Source: Aliishimia sp965369035
Lineage (GTDB): Bacteria > Pseudomonadota > Alphaproteobacteria > Rhodobacterales > Rhodobacteraceae
Assembly: GCA_965369035.1 (NCBI GenBank)
Contig: CBDUPF010000157.1
Span: forward strand, 1 to 9,257
Direction: 5' to 3'
DNA length: 9,257 bases
The notes beneath the pieces were generated by a model that saw only the letters and a program-made list of their open reading frames with translations, ran no database searches and was not told where the DNA came from. How positions within the stretch are numbered: the first letter of the stretch is position 1; every line of letters starts with the position of its first letter. A program made the translations under genes and the position numbers. Positions 1 to 6,904 of the stretch are shown one piece after another.

Positions 1-42
1 GGTCATCCAGAGAATGCCGCGCAGGTTGTCCGAAAGCTTCAC
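1..42 (-). CDS. EamA/DMT-family transporter, N-terminal fragment (partial, runs off left edge)
   Basis: Only the first 14 codons are in the window, reading MKLSDNLRGILWMT from a GTG start at 42-40. The GTG overlaps the TGA stop of the upstream corC-like gene as GTGA (39-42), a classic translational-coupling arrangement. The pattern NLRGILWMT just before an expected first membrane helix resembles the N-terminus of EamA-family (drug/metabolite transporter) inner-membrane permeases, which are numerous in Rhodobacterales. The family call is from memory of such N-termini and rests on very few residues. The overlap and open frame are seen directly. Substrate cannot be guessed. Confidence 0.45.
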   Translation of the reverse strand, partial: MKLSDNLRGILWMT

Positions 43-1349
43 AATTTTCGGATTTTCAGGCCGGTGATGCGGTTGCCTTCGCGCGTGGTGACCTCGAACC
101 GGAACCCGTGGAAACTGAAGACCTGTCCAACGGTCGGTATCATCTGCGCCTCGTGGATGACGAGCCCTGCGACGGTGTTGGCCTCCTCGTCAGGCAGCGT
201 CCAGTCCAGTGCGCGGTTGAGGTCGCGTATCGTCATGCCGCCGTCGATGAGGTAGGTGCCGTCGGATGCCTTCTCGATCACCGTCTCGTCCTCGTGCGGG
301 TCGAATTCGTCGGTGATCTCGCCCACGATCTCTTCCAGGATGTCTTCCAGCGTGATCAAGCCTTGCAGCGAGCCGTACTCGTCCACGACCAGCGCGAAAT
401 GCGTGCGCATGCGCAGGAACTGCCGCATCTGGTCGTCGAGCGTCGTGGTTTCGGGAATGAAATAGGGCGGATAGGCCACTTCCGCGATCTCGAACCGGGC
501 AAGCTGCGAGGCATCGCCTTCCGGCCCGCCGATCCGGGCATACATCGCGCGCAGCAGGTCCTTGGCATGGATCACGCCGGTGATGTTCTCCGGATCGTCC
601 TTGTAGATCGGCATCCGCGTATGGTTCGACCGCAGGCACTGCTCGAGACTGTCGAGCGGCGGGTCATCACCGTTGATCATCTCTATTCCCGACCGATGCA
701 GCATGATCTCCTCCACCGTGCGGTCGGCGAGGTCGAGTGCGCCAAGGATGCGGTCGCGGTCCTCCTTCTCCACCACCCCCTCGGAATGGCCAAGCTGCAG
801 CGCGCCGACGATCTCCTCGCGTACCGCCATGATGTGGCTGTCGGGATCGGCCCGCACGCCGAAGATGCGCAGCACCCCGCGCACCAGGAGCCGGACGGCG
901 GCGACCACGGGCGAAAAGACCAGAACCACCATCGAGATCGGGCGCGACACCAGCGCCGCGGCCCGTTCTGCATTGGTGATGGCATAGGTCTTGGGCAACA
1001 CCTCGGCAAAGATCAGCACAAGCAGCGTCATGAAGAGAGTTGCCATGGCGACCCCCGACTCTCCGAACGCACGGGTAAAGAGCGCGGTGGCGAGCGAGGT
1101 GGCGAGGATGTTGACCAGGTTGTTTCCGAGCAGCACCGACCCGATCAGCCGCTCATTGTCCTCCGTCACCTGCAGCGCGAGTGCGGCGCCTTTGGATCCC
1201 TTGTCGGCCTGGGTGCGCAGCTTGCCGCGCGAGGCGGCGGTCAGTGCCGTCTCCGACCCGGAAAAGAAACCGGACAAGACCAGTAGAAACAGGATCACGC
1301 CCGCGGTGATCAGGAACGCGCTGTCGACAATCGTGGAGGTTGAGTCCAT
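39..1349 (-). CDS. CorC/HlyC-family protein: DUF21 (CNNM) membrane domain, CBS pair and CorC_HlyC C-terminal domain
   Basis: A 436-residue inner-membrane protein of the hemolysin C/CorC family, linked in other bacteria to magnesium/cobalt homeostasis. The DUF21 domain (about 10-190) has hydrophobic helices near 11-33, 68-92, 100-118 and 136-160, and the family signature SGFFSGSETALTAAS at 26-40. Two CBS motifs follow, about 215-275 (TRMPIYKD, ITGVIHAKDLL) and 285-345 (FALVVDEYGSLQGLITLEDILEEIVGEI region at 318-345). The C-terminal CorC_HlyC domain spans about 355-434 (YLIDGGMTIRDLN, NTVAGLVI). The length is normal. The frame stays open far upstream, but the ATG at 1349-1347 is where DUF21 begins and upstream residues look like non-coding shadow. 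The ribosome site is weak (GAGG about 14 nt upstream). The gene is divergent from the phosphoesterase gene and coupled downstream to a putative transporter. Hemolytic activity should not be inferred from the family name. Confidence 0.93.
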   Translation of the reverse strand: MDSTSTIVDSAFLITAGVILFLLVLSGFFSGSETALTAASRGKLRTQADKGSKGAALALQVTEDNERLIGSVLLGNNLVNILATSLATALFTRAFGESGVAMATLFMTLLVLIFAEVLPKTYAITNAERAAALVSRPISMVVLVFSPVVAAVRLLVRGVLRIFGVRADPDSHIMAVREEIVGALQLGHSEGVVEKEDRDRILGALDLADRTVEEIMLHRSGIEMINGDDPPLDSLEQCLRSNHTRMPIYKDDPENITGVIHAKDLLRAMYARIGGPEGDASQLARFEIAEVAYPPYFIPETTTLDDQMRQFLRMRTHFALVVDEYGSLQGLITLEDILEEIVGEITDEFDPHEDETVIEKASDGTYLIDGGMTIRDLNRALDWTLPDEEANTVAGLVIHEAQMIPTVGQVFSFHGFRFEVTTREGNRITGLKIRKL

Positions 1350-1430
1350 CGGGAAATTTGCTACCTCGTTTCGGACTGTTATGGTCCGCGGACGCCGCAG
1401 GTTCAAGTTGCGGCAAACACAGGGGCAAAG
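1350..1430. promoter_or_regulatory. Divergent intergenic region between corC-like and phosphoesterase-like genes
   Basis: This 81-bp gap must hold the 5' signals of both outward-facing genes. The 10-bp perfect palindrome GTCCGCGGAC lies at 1384-1393, near the middle. AGGGG at 1421-1425 is a good ribosome-binding site for the plus-strand gene. No convincing -35/-10 pair is visible on either strand, so promoter placement is inferred from gene orientation alone. Confidence 0.35.
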
Positions 1431-2249
1431 ATGAGATTCAGGGATCTGGGCGAGCTTTCCGGGCCGGCGCTGGTCTTTGGCGGCCCGTATTCGAACCTGC
1501 AGGCCACGCGCGCGCTGATCGACGAGGCCACGCACCGCGGGATTCCGGCGGAAAACTGCATCTGCACGGGAGACACGCTTGCCTATTGTGCGGAGCCGGT
1601 GGCGACGGTGGCAATGATCCGCGACTTCGGCTGCCCGGTGATCGCGGGCAACGTGGAGCGCGAGTTGGCGACCGGTGTGGGGCATTTCGGCCACGGGTTC
1701 GAGGCGGCCGGCAAAGTCGACGCGCCGTCTGCCGGCTGGTTGGCCCATGTCGATGCAGAGACGGGGCCGGGTGATCGCACCTGGATGGCGCGGCTGCCGG
1801 ACTGGATCCTGTTTACCCACGAGGGGCGCAGCCATGCCGTGGTGCATGGTGGTGCCAGCGACATTGCACGAAACATGTGGCAGGTGACGCCGCGCGCGGA
1901 TTTCGAACGGGAATGGGACCTGATCGAAGGCCGGGTGGGTCCGGTCGATGTGGTGATCGCCGGGCATTCCGGCCTGCCGTTCATCCAGCATTTCAGCTTT
2001 GGCACCTGGATCAATGCCGGCGCGATCGGATTGCCGCCCAATGACGGCTCCGCGACCACCGTGTTCGCGATTCTCGATGGCGAGGGTCCGTCGCTGCACC
2101 GACTGTCCTACGATCACGCCGCGGCCGCACAGGAGATGGTCCGCGCGGGGTTGACCGACGGCTATCACACGGCGTTGCTGACCGGTTACTGGCCGTCCGA
2201 AGACAGCTTGCCGCCGTCCTTGCGGGTGCCGTCGCGCGCCAGCGGGTGA
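1431..2249 (+). CDS. Metallophosphoesterase-like protein (calcineurin fold) with divergent metal-binding motifs
   Basis: A 272-residue cytosolic protein with the motif order of calcineurin-like phosphoesterases of the YfcE / Ser-Thr-phosphatase-like type. A beta strand leads into FGGPYSNLQAT (16-26) where GDxHGN is expected. CTGDTLAYC (45-53) corresponds to the GDxxD block and IAGNVERELA (71-80) to GN(H/D)E. VVHGG (137-141), IAGHSG (176-181) and WINAGAIGLPPNDG (193-206) follow. The Asp and His of motif I are replaced (Gly-Gly-Pro-Tyr), GNHE is GNVE and GHTH is GHSG, so few of the usual ligands remain (D48, N74, H139, H179). I recall FGGPYSNLQAT-type relatives in Rhodobacterales, which would make this a family trait and not decay. 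Activity and substrate are unknown. AGGGG lies 5 nt before the ATG. The 3' end overlaps xerD, on the opposite strand, by 64 bp. Confidence 0.8.
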   Translation: MRFRDLGELSGPALVFGGPYSNLQATRALIDEATHRGIPAENCICTGDTLAYCAEPVATVAMIRDFGCPVIAGNVERELATGVGHFGHGFEAAGKVDAPSAGWLAHVDAETGPGDRTWMARLPDWILFTHEGRSHAVVHGGASDIARNMWQVTPRADFEREWDLIEGRVGPVDVVIAGHSGLPFIQHFSFGTWINAGAIGLPPNDGSATTVFAILDGEGPSLHRLSYDHAAAAQEMVRAGLTDGYHTALLTGYWPSEDSLPPSLRVPSRASG

Positions 2250-3154
2250 TGTTCCAGAACCAGGGCGCTCAGCCGCTCCTGCAGGACATGGGTGTAGATT
2301 TCGGTTGTCGCCACATCTGCATGGCCCAGCAACGTCTGGATCGAGCGCAGGTCGGCGCCGCCTTCCAGCAGGTGGGTGGCGAAGGCATGGCGCAGCGTGT
2401 GCGGTGTCACCTTTGACGGCATCACGCCGCCCGCCACCGCGAGTTCCTTGATGAGGCCGTAGAAACGGTGACGGGTCAGGTGCCCGGCCGCCCCGTGAGA
2501 GGGAAAGAGATATTTCGAAGCCGCTTTCCCACCCGTCTCGGCCTCGTCTTCGGCGGCGTCACGCAGCGCAAGCCAGGTCGTCAGCGCATCCCGCGCGTCT
2601 GGAGAGAGCGGCACCATGCGCTCCCGCCCGCCCTTTCCCCGGATCAGCAGCATCCGCGGGTCGCCCCGCGCGGCGGCGACGGGCAGGGAGACCAGCTCGC
2701 TGACGCGCATTCCCGTGGCGTAAAGCAGTTCCATCAGGCAGGTATTGCGGACCCGGTCCTGCTCGGTGCGGCCGGTGGTGCGCGCGGCGTCCAGCAGCCG
2801 GTCGACCTCGTCGTGGCTCAGCGTCTTGGGAAGACGCCGGTCGCGGCCCGGGCCGGCGATCTGGATCGCGGGATTGTCGCTGCGCCAGCCTTCCTCGAAG
2901 GCGAAGCGGAAAAGCTGCTTGATGGCGGAGAGCCGCCGGGCGCGCGTGGACTTGGCCAGCCCCTGCGCCTCGCAGTCGACGAGAAAGGCTTCCACATCCT
3001 CGCGGTCCGCGTCCTGGAAATCCCGTTTCCGATCCCCGAGCCAAGCACCGAAGATCAGGAGGTCCCGCCCGTAGGCTTCCTGCGTGTTGCCCGCCGCCCC
3101 GCGTTCTGCGGCCTGCGCCTCGAGGAAGGTGGATATCCAGCGCCCCGTGGTCAT
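2186..3154 (-). CDS. xerD: Site-specific tyrosine recombinase XerD
   Basis: A 322-residue tyrosine recombinase. Xer recombinases act at dif near the terminus, with FtsK, to resolve chromosome dimers. The N-terminal SAM-like core-binding domain (about 5-90) contains NTQEAYGRDL and STRARRLSAIKQLF. The catalytic domain (about 108-300) carries the full set of active-site residues: R150 (ATGMRVSEL), K174 (RGKGGRER), H252 and R255 (PHTLRHAFATHLLEGG), H278 (LLGHADVATTEIYTHV) and nucleophile Y287. These fall close to the E. coli XerD positions. XerD is preferred over XerC on overall character and position next to aroK; XerC remains possible. The ATG is 3 bp after the TGA of the upstream exported-protein gene, with GGAGG at 3169-3173, so it is the last gene of a three-gene operon. 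A charged 20-residue tail follows the catalytic domain and overlaps the convergent gene. Confidence 0.95.
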   Translation of the reverse strand: MTTGRWISTFLEAQAAERGAAGNTQEAYGRDLLIFGAWLGDRKRDFQDADREDVEAFLVDCEAQGLAKSTRARRLSAIKQLFRFAFEEGWRSDNPAIQIAGPGRDRRLPKTLSHDEVDRLLDAARTTGRTEQDRVRNTCLMELLYATGMRVSELVSLPVAAARGDPRMLLIRGKGGRERMVPLSPDARDALTTWLALRDAAEDEAETGGKAASKYLFPSHGAAGHLTRHRFYGLIKELAVAGGVMPSKVTPHTLRHAFATHLLEGGADLRSIQTLLGHADVATTEIYTHVLQERLSALVLEHHPLARDGTRKDGGKLSSDGQ

Positions 3155-3157
3155 GGC

Positions 3158-4708
3158 TCAGCCCGCATCCTCCAGGATCAGGTATTGCAGCGCCGCGCGC
3201 CGCGCGACGTCCTCGAGCCCCATCGCGCGCAGGTCGGTCAGCGCCTGCGCCAGCGCGCCCAGATCGCCGCGCCCGGCGTCGGAGAGATGTTCCAGCATGA
3301 TCAGCAAGGTCTCCCCCAGTGCGCCGCCGGTGACATAGGCGGCTTCGGGGGAGGGGATGGCGGCATCGGAAAACGCCTCCGCCACCGTCCGGGCCGCATC
3401 GGATGACGCCAGGTCCGGATCGGGGCGCCCCTGCGCGACGGAGGCCAGAAAGCGTGCCCGGTCGTCGCCGTCCGTCGGAGGGCTGGCCGCCTCGTAGCAA
3501 TGTGACAACAGGCACATCCGGAACGCGATGTCCCGCGCCGGACCGGTCAGCGTCATCTCCGCCAGACGTTCGGCAAAGAGATCCGCGAACGTGACCTCCA
3601 GCCCGCCAGACTGCACACCTCGCCACATCGCGGGCAGCGCCTCGGAAACTCTCGCCGCCTCGCCACTCTCCATCGCCGCCTCGAAGGACTGGAATGCCGC
3701 GACCCGGTCCCAGATTCCGCCAGATGCCGCCGGTTTCCGGTCCGAGTAGAGCCCGAGCAGGCTGTTGGACGGAAGAACGCCGGCCCGCGCCAACCGCTCT
3801 GCCGCTTCGAGCTGCGCCTTCCAGCCGACATCCTCGCTGAGCGCGGTATGCGCGAAGGCGCGGGGCAGGGGCGCGGTGGGCAGCGGTTCGCCCGCCGCCT
3901 CGAACAGGCGGAAGGTCAGCGCGTCGGGCCGCACCGGCGCACGTGGCATCGGCTCGTCGCCGAAAAGCTCCGGATCGAGGAAGCGCGCGAGCAGTTTCTC
4001 CTCCGTATCCGTGAACATGTCGAGCGCTGCCGCGGTGCCATAAAGAAGCGCCGCCGTCTCGAAATCGCCGGTCCGCGCCATGCAGAACACCCGGGTCGCC
4101 TCGTCCGGGCCAAGCGTCGGGTTGCTTGCCAGGACGGAGCAGGGGGCATATTCGCTGCGCGCCAGCAGCGCCAGCGACATCCAGCGCGAGAAAAGCGCCT
4201 TGTCGCGGGAGGGATCGGTTTGCTGCACAAGCGTCAGGGCCGGTTCCACCGCGCCCAGTTCGATCAGCGCATCGATCCGCGCCACGAGCCAGCGCGTGGC
4301 GTGATCCTCTCGCGGCAGGTCGTCGGCATCGGCGAGAAGCAGCGACAGAAGCAACTCCTGGGCCGCCGGTATCTTCTGATCGAGCGCCGCGTCGAGAAGC
4401 CGTATGAGCCGATCCGGTTCGCTGGCGGTCCAGAGTTCCGGGGCCAGGCCGGTGACGGAAAACGGCAGCAGACCCAGCCTGCGCCGTGCGCTGCCATCAA
4501 GTGGCGCGACCGAAATCTCGGGGGTTTGTCCGGATCGCGCCACGGGCGGTTCCCGCCTTGCGTCCGGCCGCGGTTGTGCGGCGGACTGGATCTCCGGCGA
4601 GTTGCGGCTGAGCCAGTCTATGGCGGACAGGGGCGCCGTCCCGTCCTGAGCCGCCGCCGACGTGGACAGCGCGATGCCGAAGCATATGCCTGCGCGACTA
4701 GTCCGCAT
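3158..4708 (-). CDS. Exported alpha-helical protein of unknown function, upstream of xerD
   Basis: A 516-residue protein I cannot assign to a named family. The ATG at 4708-4706 gives a short signal peptide: basic R2 and R5, hydrophobic core around 6-17, and STSAAA before QDG at 21-23, suggesting cleavage after residue 20 and a periplasmic location. The frame stays open to a farther upstream ATG, but those residues are the shadow of the small gene that overlaps it. Residues 36-75 form a Pro/Arg-rich linker. From about 80 onward the chain is almost entirely helical, Ala/Leu-rich pairs of the alpha-solenoid (TPR/Sel1-like) kind, though no canonical repeat can be counted. Four cysteines in the mature part (C190, C209, C399, C404) could form disulfides. 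It overlaps the 49-residue membrane gene by 11 bp and is 3 bp from xerD, so the three are likely co-transcribed and coupled. Confidence 0.85.
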   Translation of the reverse strand: MRTSRAGICFGIALSTSAAAQDGTAPLSAIDWLSRNSPEIQSAAQPRPDARREPPVARSGQTPEISVAPLDGSARRRLGLLPFSVTGLAPELWTASEPDRLIRLLDAALDQKIPAAQELLLSLLLADADDLPREDHATRWLVARIDALIELGAVEPALTLVQQTDPSRDKALFSRWMSLALLARSEYAPCSVLASNPTLGPDEATRVFCMARTGDFETAALLYGTAAALDMFTDTEEKLLARFLDPELFGDEPMPRAPVRPDALTFRLFEAAGEPLPTAPLPRAFAHTALSEDVGWKAQLEAAERLARAGVLPSNSLLGLYSDRKPAASGGIWDRVAAFQSFEAAMESGEAARVSEALPAMWRGVQSGGLEVTFADLFAERLAEMTLTGPARDIAFRMCLLSHCYEAASPPTDGDDRARFLASVAQGRPDPDLASSDAARTVAEAFSDAAIPSPEAAYVTGGALGETLLIMLEHLSDAGRGDLGALAQALTDLRAMGLEDVARRAALQYLILEDAG

Positions 4709-4847
4709 CCAGCGTGACCGGTTCCCGCGTTTCGGATTGGGGGGCAGAGAAATCTGCGCCGAAGTAAGGACCCAGATACGCATAGGCCACCAACCCGGCA
4801 AATGCCAGAACTGCCAGATAGATCAGCAGCTTGATCAATCTCCACAT
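4698..4847 (-). CDS. Small single-pass membrane protein (49 aa), first gene of the xerD operon
   Basis: Reading from ATG 4847-4845 to TAG 4700-4698 gives 49 residues. They comprise a basic start (MWRLIK), one hydrophobic helix at about 7-26 (LLIYLAVLAFAGLVAYAYLG) and an acidic, soluble tail ending TLDAD. The N-in/C-out orientation follows the positive-inside rule. Its stop lies inside the next gene: the ATG of the exported protein is within GGATGCGGACTAG, an 11-bp overlap that implies translational coupling. A G-rich stretch (GGATGGGG) sits about 9-15 nt upstream. The tidy topology, the overlap and its place directly behind the divergent aroK promoter region all favour a real gene. A small protein of this look between aroK and the exported-protein gene may be conserved in Rhodobacterales, which I infer without a search. 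Function is unknown; it could anchor or partner the exported protein. Confidence 0.75.
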   Translation of the reverse strand: MWRLIKLLIYLAVLAFAGLVAYAYLGPYFGADFSAPQSETREPVTLDAD

Positions 4848-4929
4848 GTGTTTTGCCCCATCCTGCCCGCTGTGATTTTTCCCAACTTATATATGGCCTT
4901 TTCGGCAAGATCACGTCATTCACAAGCTT
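4848..4929. promoter_or_regulatory. Divergent promoter region between the xerD operon and aroKB
   Basis: This 82-bp gap separates two outward-facing operons and contains the most AT-rich stretch nearby (TTTTTCCCAACTTATATATGG, roughly 4876-4895). TATATA at 4888-4893 could serve as a -10 on either strand. No -35 at proper spacing stands out: TTGCCC at 4853-4858 is too far, 29 bp. The promoter function is inferred from gene layout and base composition. Confidence 0.4.
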
Positions 4930-5529
4930 ATGAGCGAATTTCAGCAGTCTGCGGAGAAGACGCGCCACACAGAGCAGCACTATGTGCTGCACAAGACGGT
5001 CGCGCTGGTCGGAATGATGGGTGCCGGCAAGACCGCGGTTGGCCGCGGACTCGCCCAGCGACTCGGCGTGCCGTTTCTGGACAGCGACACCGAAATCCAG
5101 CAGGCGGCCAACATGACCGTGCAGGAGATATTCGCCCGTGACGGGGAGCCGTTCTTTCGCCGCAAGGAGGTGCAGGTGATCGCACGCCTTCTGGCCGGGC
5201 AGCCGTGCATCCTGTCCACCGGCGGCGGCGCCTTTCTCGCGGAGGAAAACAGGCGGGCGATCAGTGCGCATGGCGTTTCCGTCTGGCTCAACGCGGATCT
5301 CGACCTGCTCTGGAGCCGCGTGCGCCACCGGACCACGCGGCCGCTTCTGCGCACCGCGAACCCCAGGCAGACACTTAGCGATATCTACAACGTGCGGGTT
5401 CCGGTCTATGCGTTGGCCGATCTGTCGGTGAAGTCGGAGCCCGGCTACTCGATCGAGGACATGGTGACCCAGGTCGTCCGGACCCTTCTGACCCGCCCCG
5501 ACGTGCTGGAGGTCGCGGATGAGCGTTGA
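4930..5529 (+). CDS. aroK: Shikimate kinase
   Basis: Phosphorylates shikimate at the 3-hydroxyl with ATP, the fifth step of the shikimate pathway, in the cytosol. The 199 residues contain Walker A GMMGAGKT (28-35), the DSD motif (51-53, Mg and shikimate contacts), FRRKE (76-80, the FRxxE shikimate-binding arginine), STGGGA (96-101) and the LID arginine in TTRPLL (135-140). The length is slightly above the usual 170-190 because of about 20 polar residues before the core (MSEFQQSAEKTRHTEQHYVLHK). No clear Shine-Dalgarno precedes the ATG at 4930. An in-frame GTG at 4984 (codon 19) would give a 181-residue kinase starting just before the first beta strand, so the exact start is uncertain. The stop overlaps aroB by 11 bp, so the two are coupled. 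Confidence 0.95.
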   Translation: MSEFQQSAEKTRHTEQHYVLHKTVALVGMMGAGKTAVGRGLAQRLGVPFLDSDTEIQQAANMTVQEIFARDGEPFFRRKEVQVIARLLAGQPCILSTGGGAFLAEENRRAISAHGVSVWLNADLDLLWSRVRHRTTRPLLRTANPRQTLSDIYNVRVPVYALADLSVKSEPGYSIEDMVTQVVRTLLTRPDVLEVADER

Positions 5530-6631
5530 GCGCGTCCCCGTTGCGCTGCCGGGCCGGGAATACGACGTTCTGATCGGCCCCGGGCTGGTGGCGGAGGCGG
5601 GGCGCCACATCGCGCCCCTGTTGCGCCGTCCGCGCGTGGCGGTGGTGGCCGATGTGCACGTCGCGGAGCTGCATCTCGAGCGCTTGCGTGGCGGCCTTCG
5701 TTCCGCATCGGTGGAGATGTCCTGCCTCACGCTGCCACCCGGCGAAGCGACCAAAAGCTGGGGGCATCTGCAGGAGGTGGTCGAGTGGCTGCTGGCCGAA
5801 AGGGTCGAACGCGGCGGCATGGTCGTGGCCCTTGGCGGCGGTGTAATCGGCGACCTCGTGGGCTTCGCGGCCGCCATCCTGCGACGCGGCGTGCGATTCG
5901 TTCAGGTGCCGACCAGCCTTCTGGCGCAGGTCGACAGCTCCGTCGGCGGCAAGACCGGCATCAACTCGCCGCACGGCAAGAACCTCGTCGGTGCCTTCCA
6001 CCAGCCAAGCCTCGTGCTGGCCGATACCGCGCTGCTCGACTCCATGACGCGGCGGGATTTCCTGGCCGGCTACGGCGAGGTCGTGAAATACGGGCTGCTG
6101 GGCGACGCGGATTTCTTCGGCTGGCTCGAACAGAATGGTCCATCCGTGGTCGAAGGCGACATCGCCGCCCGGGTCCATGCCGTCCGCCGGTCGGTGGAGA
6201 TGAAGGCGGAGATCGTGCTGCGCGACGAAACGGAGCAGGGCGATCGCGCGCTGCTCAATCTCGGGCACACCTTCGGCCACGCGCTGGAGGCTGCGACGGG
6301 TTACTCCGACCGGCTGCTGCACGGCGAAGGTGTGGCCATCGGCTGCGCGCTCGCCTTCGATCTCTCGCAACGGCTGGGCCTCTGCCCGCAGGAGGCCCCG
6401 AGCCGCGTGCGCGCGCATCTCAAGGACATGGGGATGAAGTCCGATCTGGCCGATATCCCCGGCGATCTGCCGGGGCCGGATGGTCTCCTGGACCTCATGG
6501 GCCAGGACAAGAAGGTCGTCGACGGCCAGCTCCGCTTCATTCTCGCCCGGGATATCGGGCAAGCCTTCGTCACCGCGGACGTGCCGAGAGATATGGTAAT
6601 GGAGCTTCTGAGGGACGCGCTGGCGGCCTGA
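5519..6631 (+). CDS. aroB: 3-dehydroquinate synthase
   Basis: Converts DAHP to 3-dehydroquinate with NAD+ and a divalent metal, the second step of the shikimate pathway, in the cytosol. The 370 residues are full length. The NAD-binding half has LPPGEATKS (72-80), ALGGGVIGDLVGF (104-116) and PTSLLAQVDSSVGGKTGIN (131-149). The metal-binding half has GYGEVVKYG (184-192, metal ligand E187), NLGHTFGHALE (247-257, ligand H250 and catalytic His H254) and LLHGEGVAIG (266-275, ligand H268). All expected active-site residues are present. The ATG at 5519 overlaps the end of aroK. The next plus-strand gene is 273 bp away across a drop in GC, so the operon probably ends here. No hairpin with a T-tract is visible after the stop. 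Confidence 0.97.
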   Translation: MSVERVPVALPGREYDVLIGPGLVAEAGRHIAPLLRRPRVAVVADVHVAELHLERLRGGLRSASVEMSCLTLPPGEATKSWGHLQEVVEWLLAERVERGGMVVALGGGVIGDLVGFAAAILRRGVRFVQVPTSLLAQVDSSVGGKTGINSPHGKNLVGAFHQPSLVLADTALLDSMTRRDFLAGYGEVVKYGLLGDADFFGWLEQNGPSVVEGDIAARVHAVRRSVEMKAEIVLRDETEQGDRALLNLGHTFGHALEAATGYSDRLLHGEGVAIGCALAFDLSQRLGLCPQEAPSRVRAHLKDMGMKSDLADIPGDLPGPDGLLDLMGQDKKVVDGQLRFILARDIGQAFVTADVPRDMVMELLRDALAA

Positions 6632-6904
6632 CCGGAACCGTCAAACCCTCTCATACGGCTCAAACGGATTGTGCAACGCCTGACAATCCTACCGAATTAC
6701 GAAACATGACGTTGTCAAAACGGAAAATATTGCCTGACCAGCGCATCGAGTGCCCTAACCAGCAAATGGCGCTCCGAGGTGGTTCAATCGCGCCGTGGAA
6801 GGCCGAAAACTGACGTGGAAAGATCCTCGGTTCCGGGGCCGTCGGATCAAAACAGTTGATCGGTTACGGATTCCAAGCATTATATCTCTGCGGAAAGCTG
6901 AACG
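6632..6904. other. Lower-GC intergenic segment between aroB and the orphan gene
   Basis: No gene is supported here. A 35-codon plus-strand frame from ATG 6706 lacks a ribosome site and has no recognisable features. Base composition shifts from the GC-rich aroB end to AT-richer DNA, suggesting the left boundary of an inserted island lies in this stretch. I found no terminal inverted repeats, tRNA or attachment-site duplication by eye. Confidence 0.5.
6845..6883 (+). promoter_or_regulatory. Candidate promoter with overlapping inverted repeat ahead of the orphan gene
   Basis: GATCAA (6845-6850) and TTGATC (6856-6861) form a perfect 6-bp inverted repeat with a 5-nt spacer. TTGATC also resembles a -35 box, and CATTAT (6878-6883, 4 of 6 matches to TATAAT) lies 16 bp downstream. 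The gene's ATG follows at 6905 with GGAAAG (6892-6897) as ribosome site, leaving a short leader. The arrangement would suit an operator over the -35 box, but both boxes are weak and this is inference. Confidence 0.25.

Noticed and set aside
108..1286. Long plus-strand open frame of 392 codons opposite the corC-like gene
   Set aside because: It is antisense to a gene with clear DUF21/CBS/CorC domains. Its residues are the His/Arg-rich mix typical of a shadow frame in GC-rich DNA.
1350..2168. N-terminal extension of the corC-like frame to 709 residues
   Set aside because: The extension lies antisense to the phosphoesterase-like gene, has no domain character, and would precede the normal DUF21 start.
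6775..6800. GGTTCAATC resembling a tRNA T-loop, considered as a tRNA fragment or attachment site
   Set aside because: The flanking T-stem has a mismatch, and no anticodon or acceptor stem can be built around it. There is no duplicate at the other island end.
6706..6813. 35-codon plus-strand frame beginning MTLSKRKIL
   Set aside because: There is no ribosome-binding site, no recognisable motif and an ordinary chance length.
6786..6818. Frame reading SRRGRPKTD, reminiscent of a TetR-type regulator N-terminus
   Set aside because: It closes at a stop within about 20 codons and nothing regulator-like follows in any frame.
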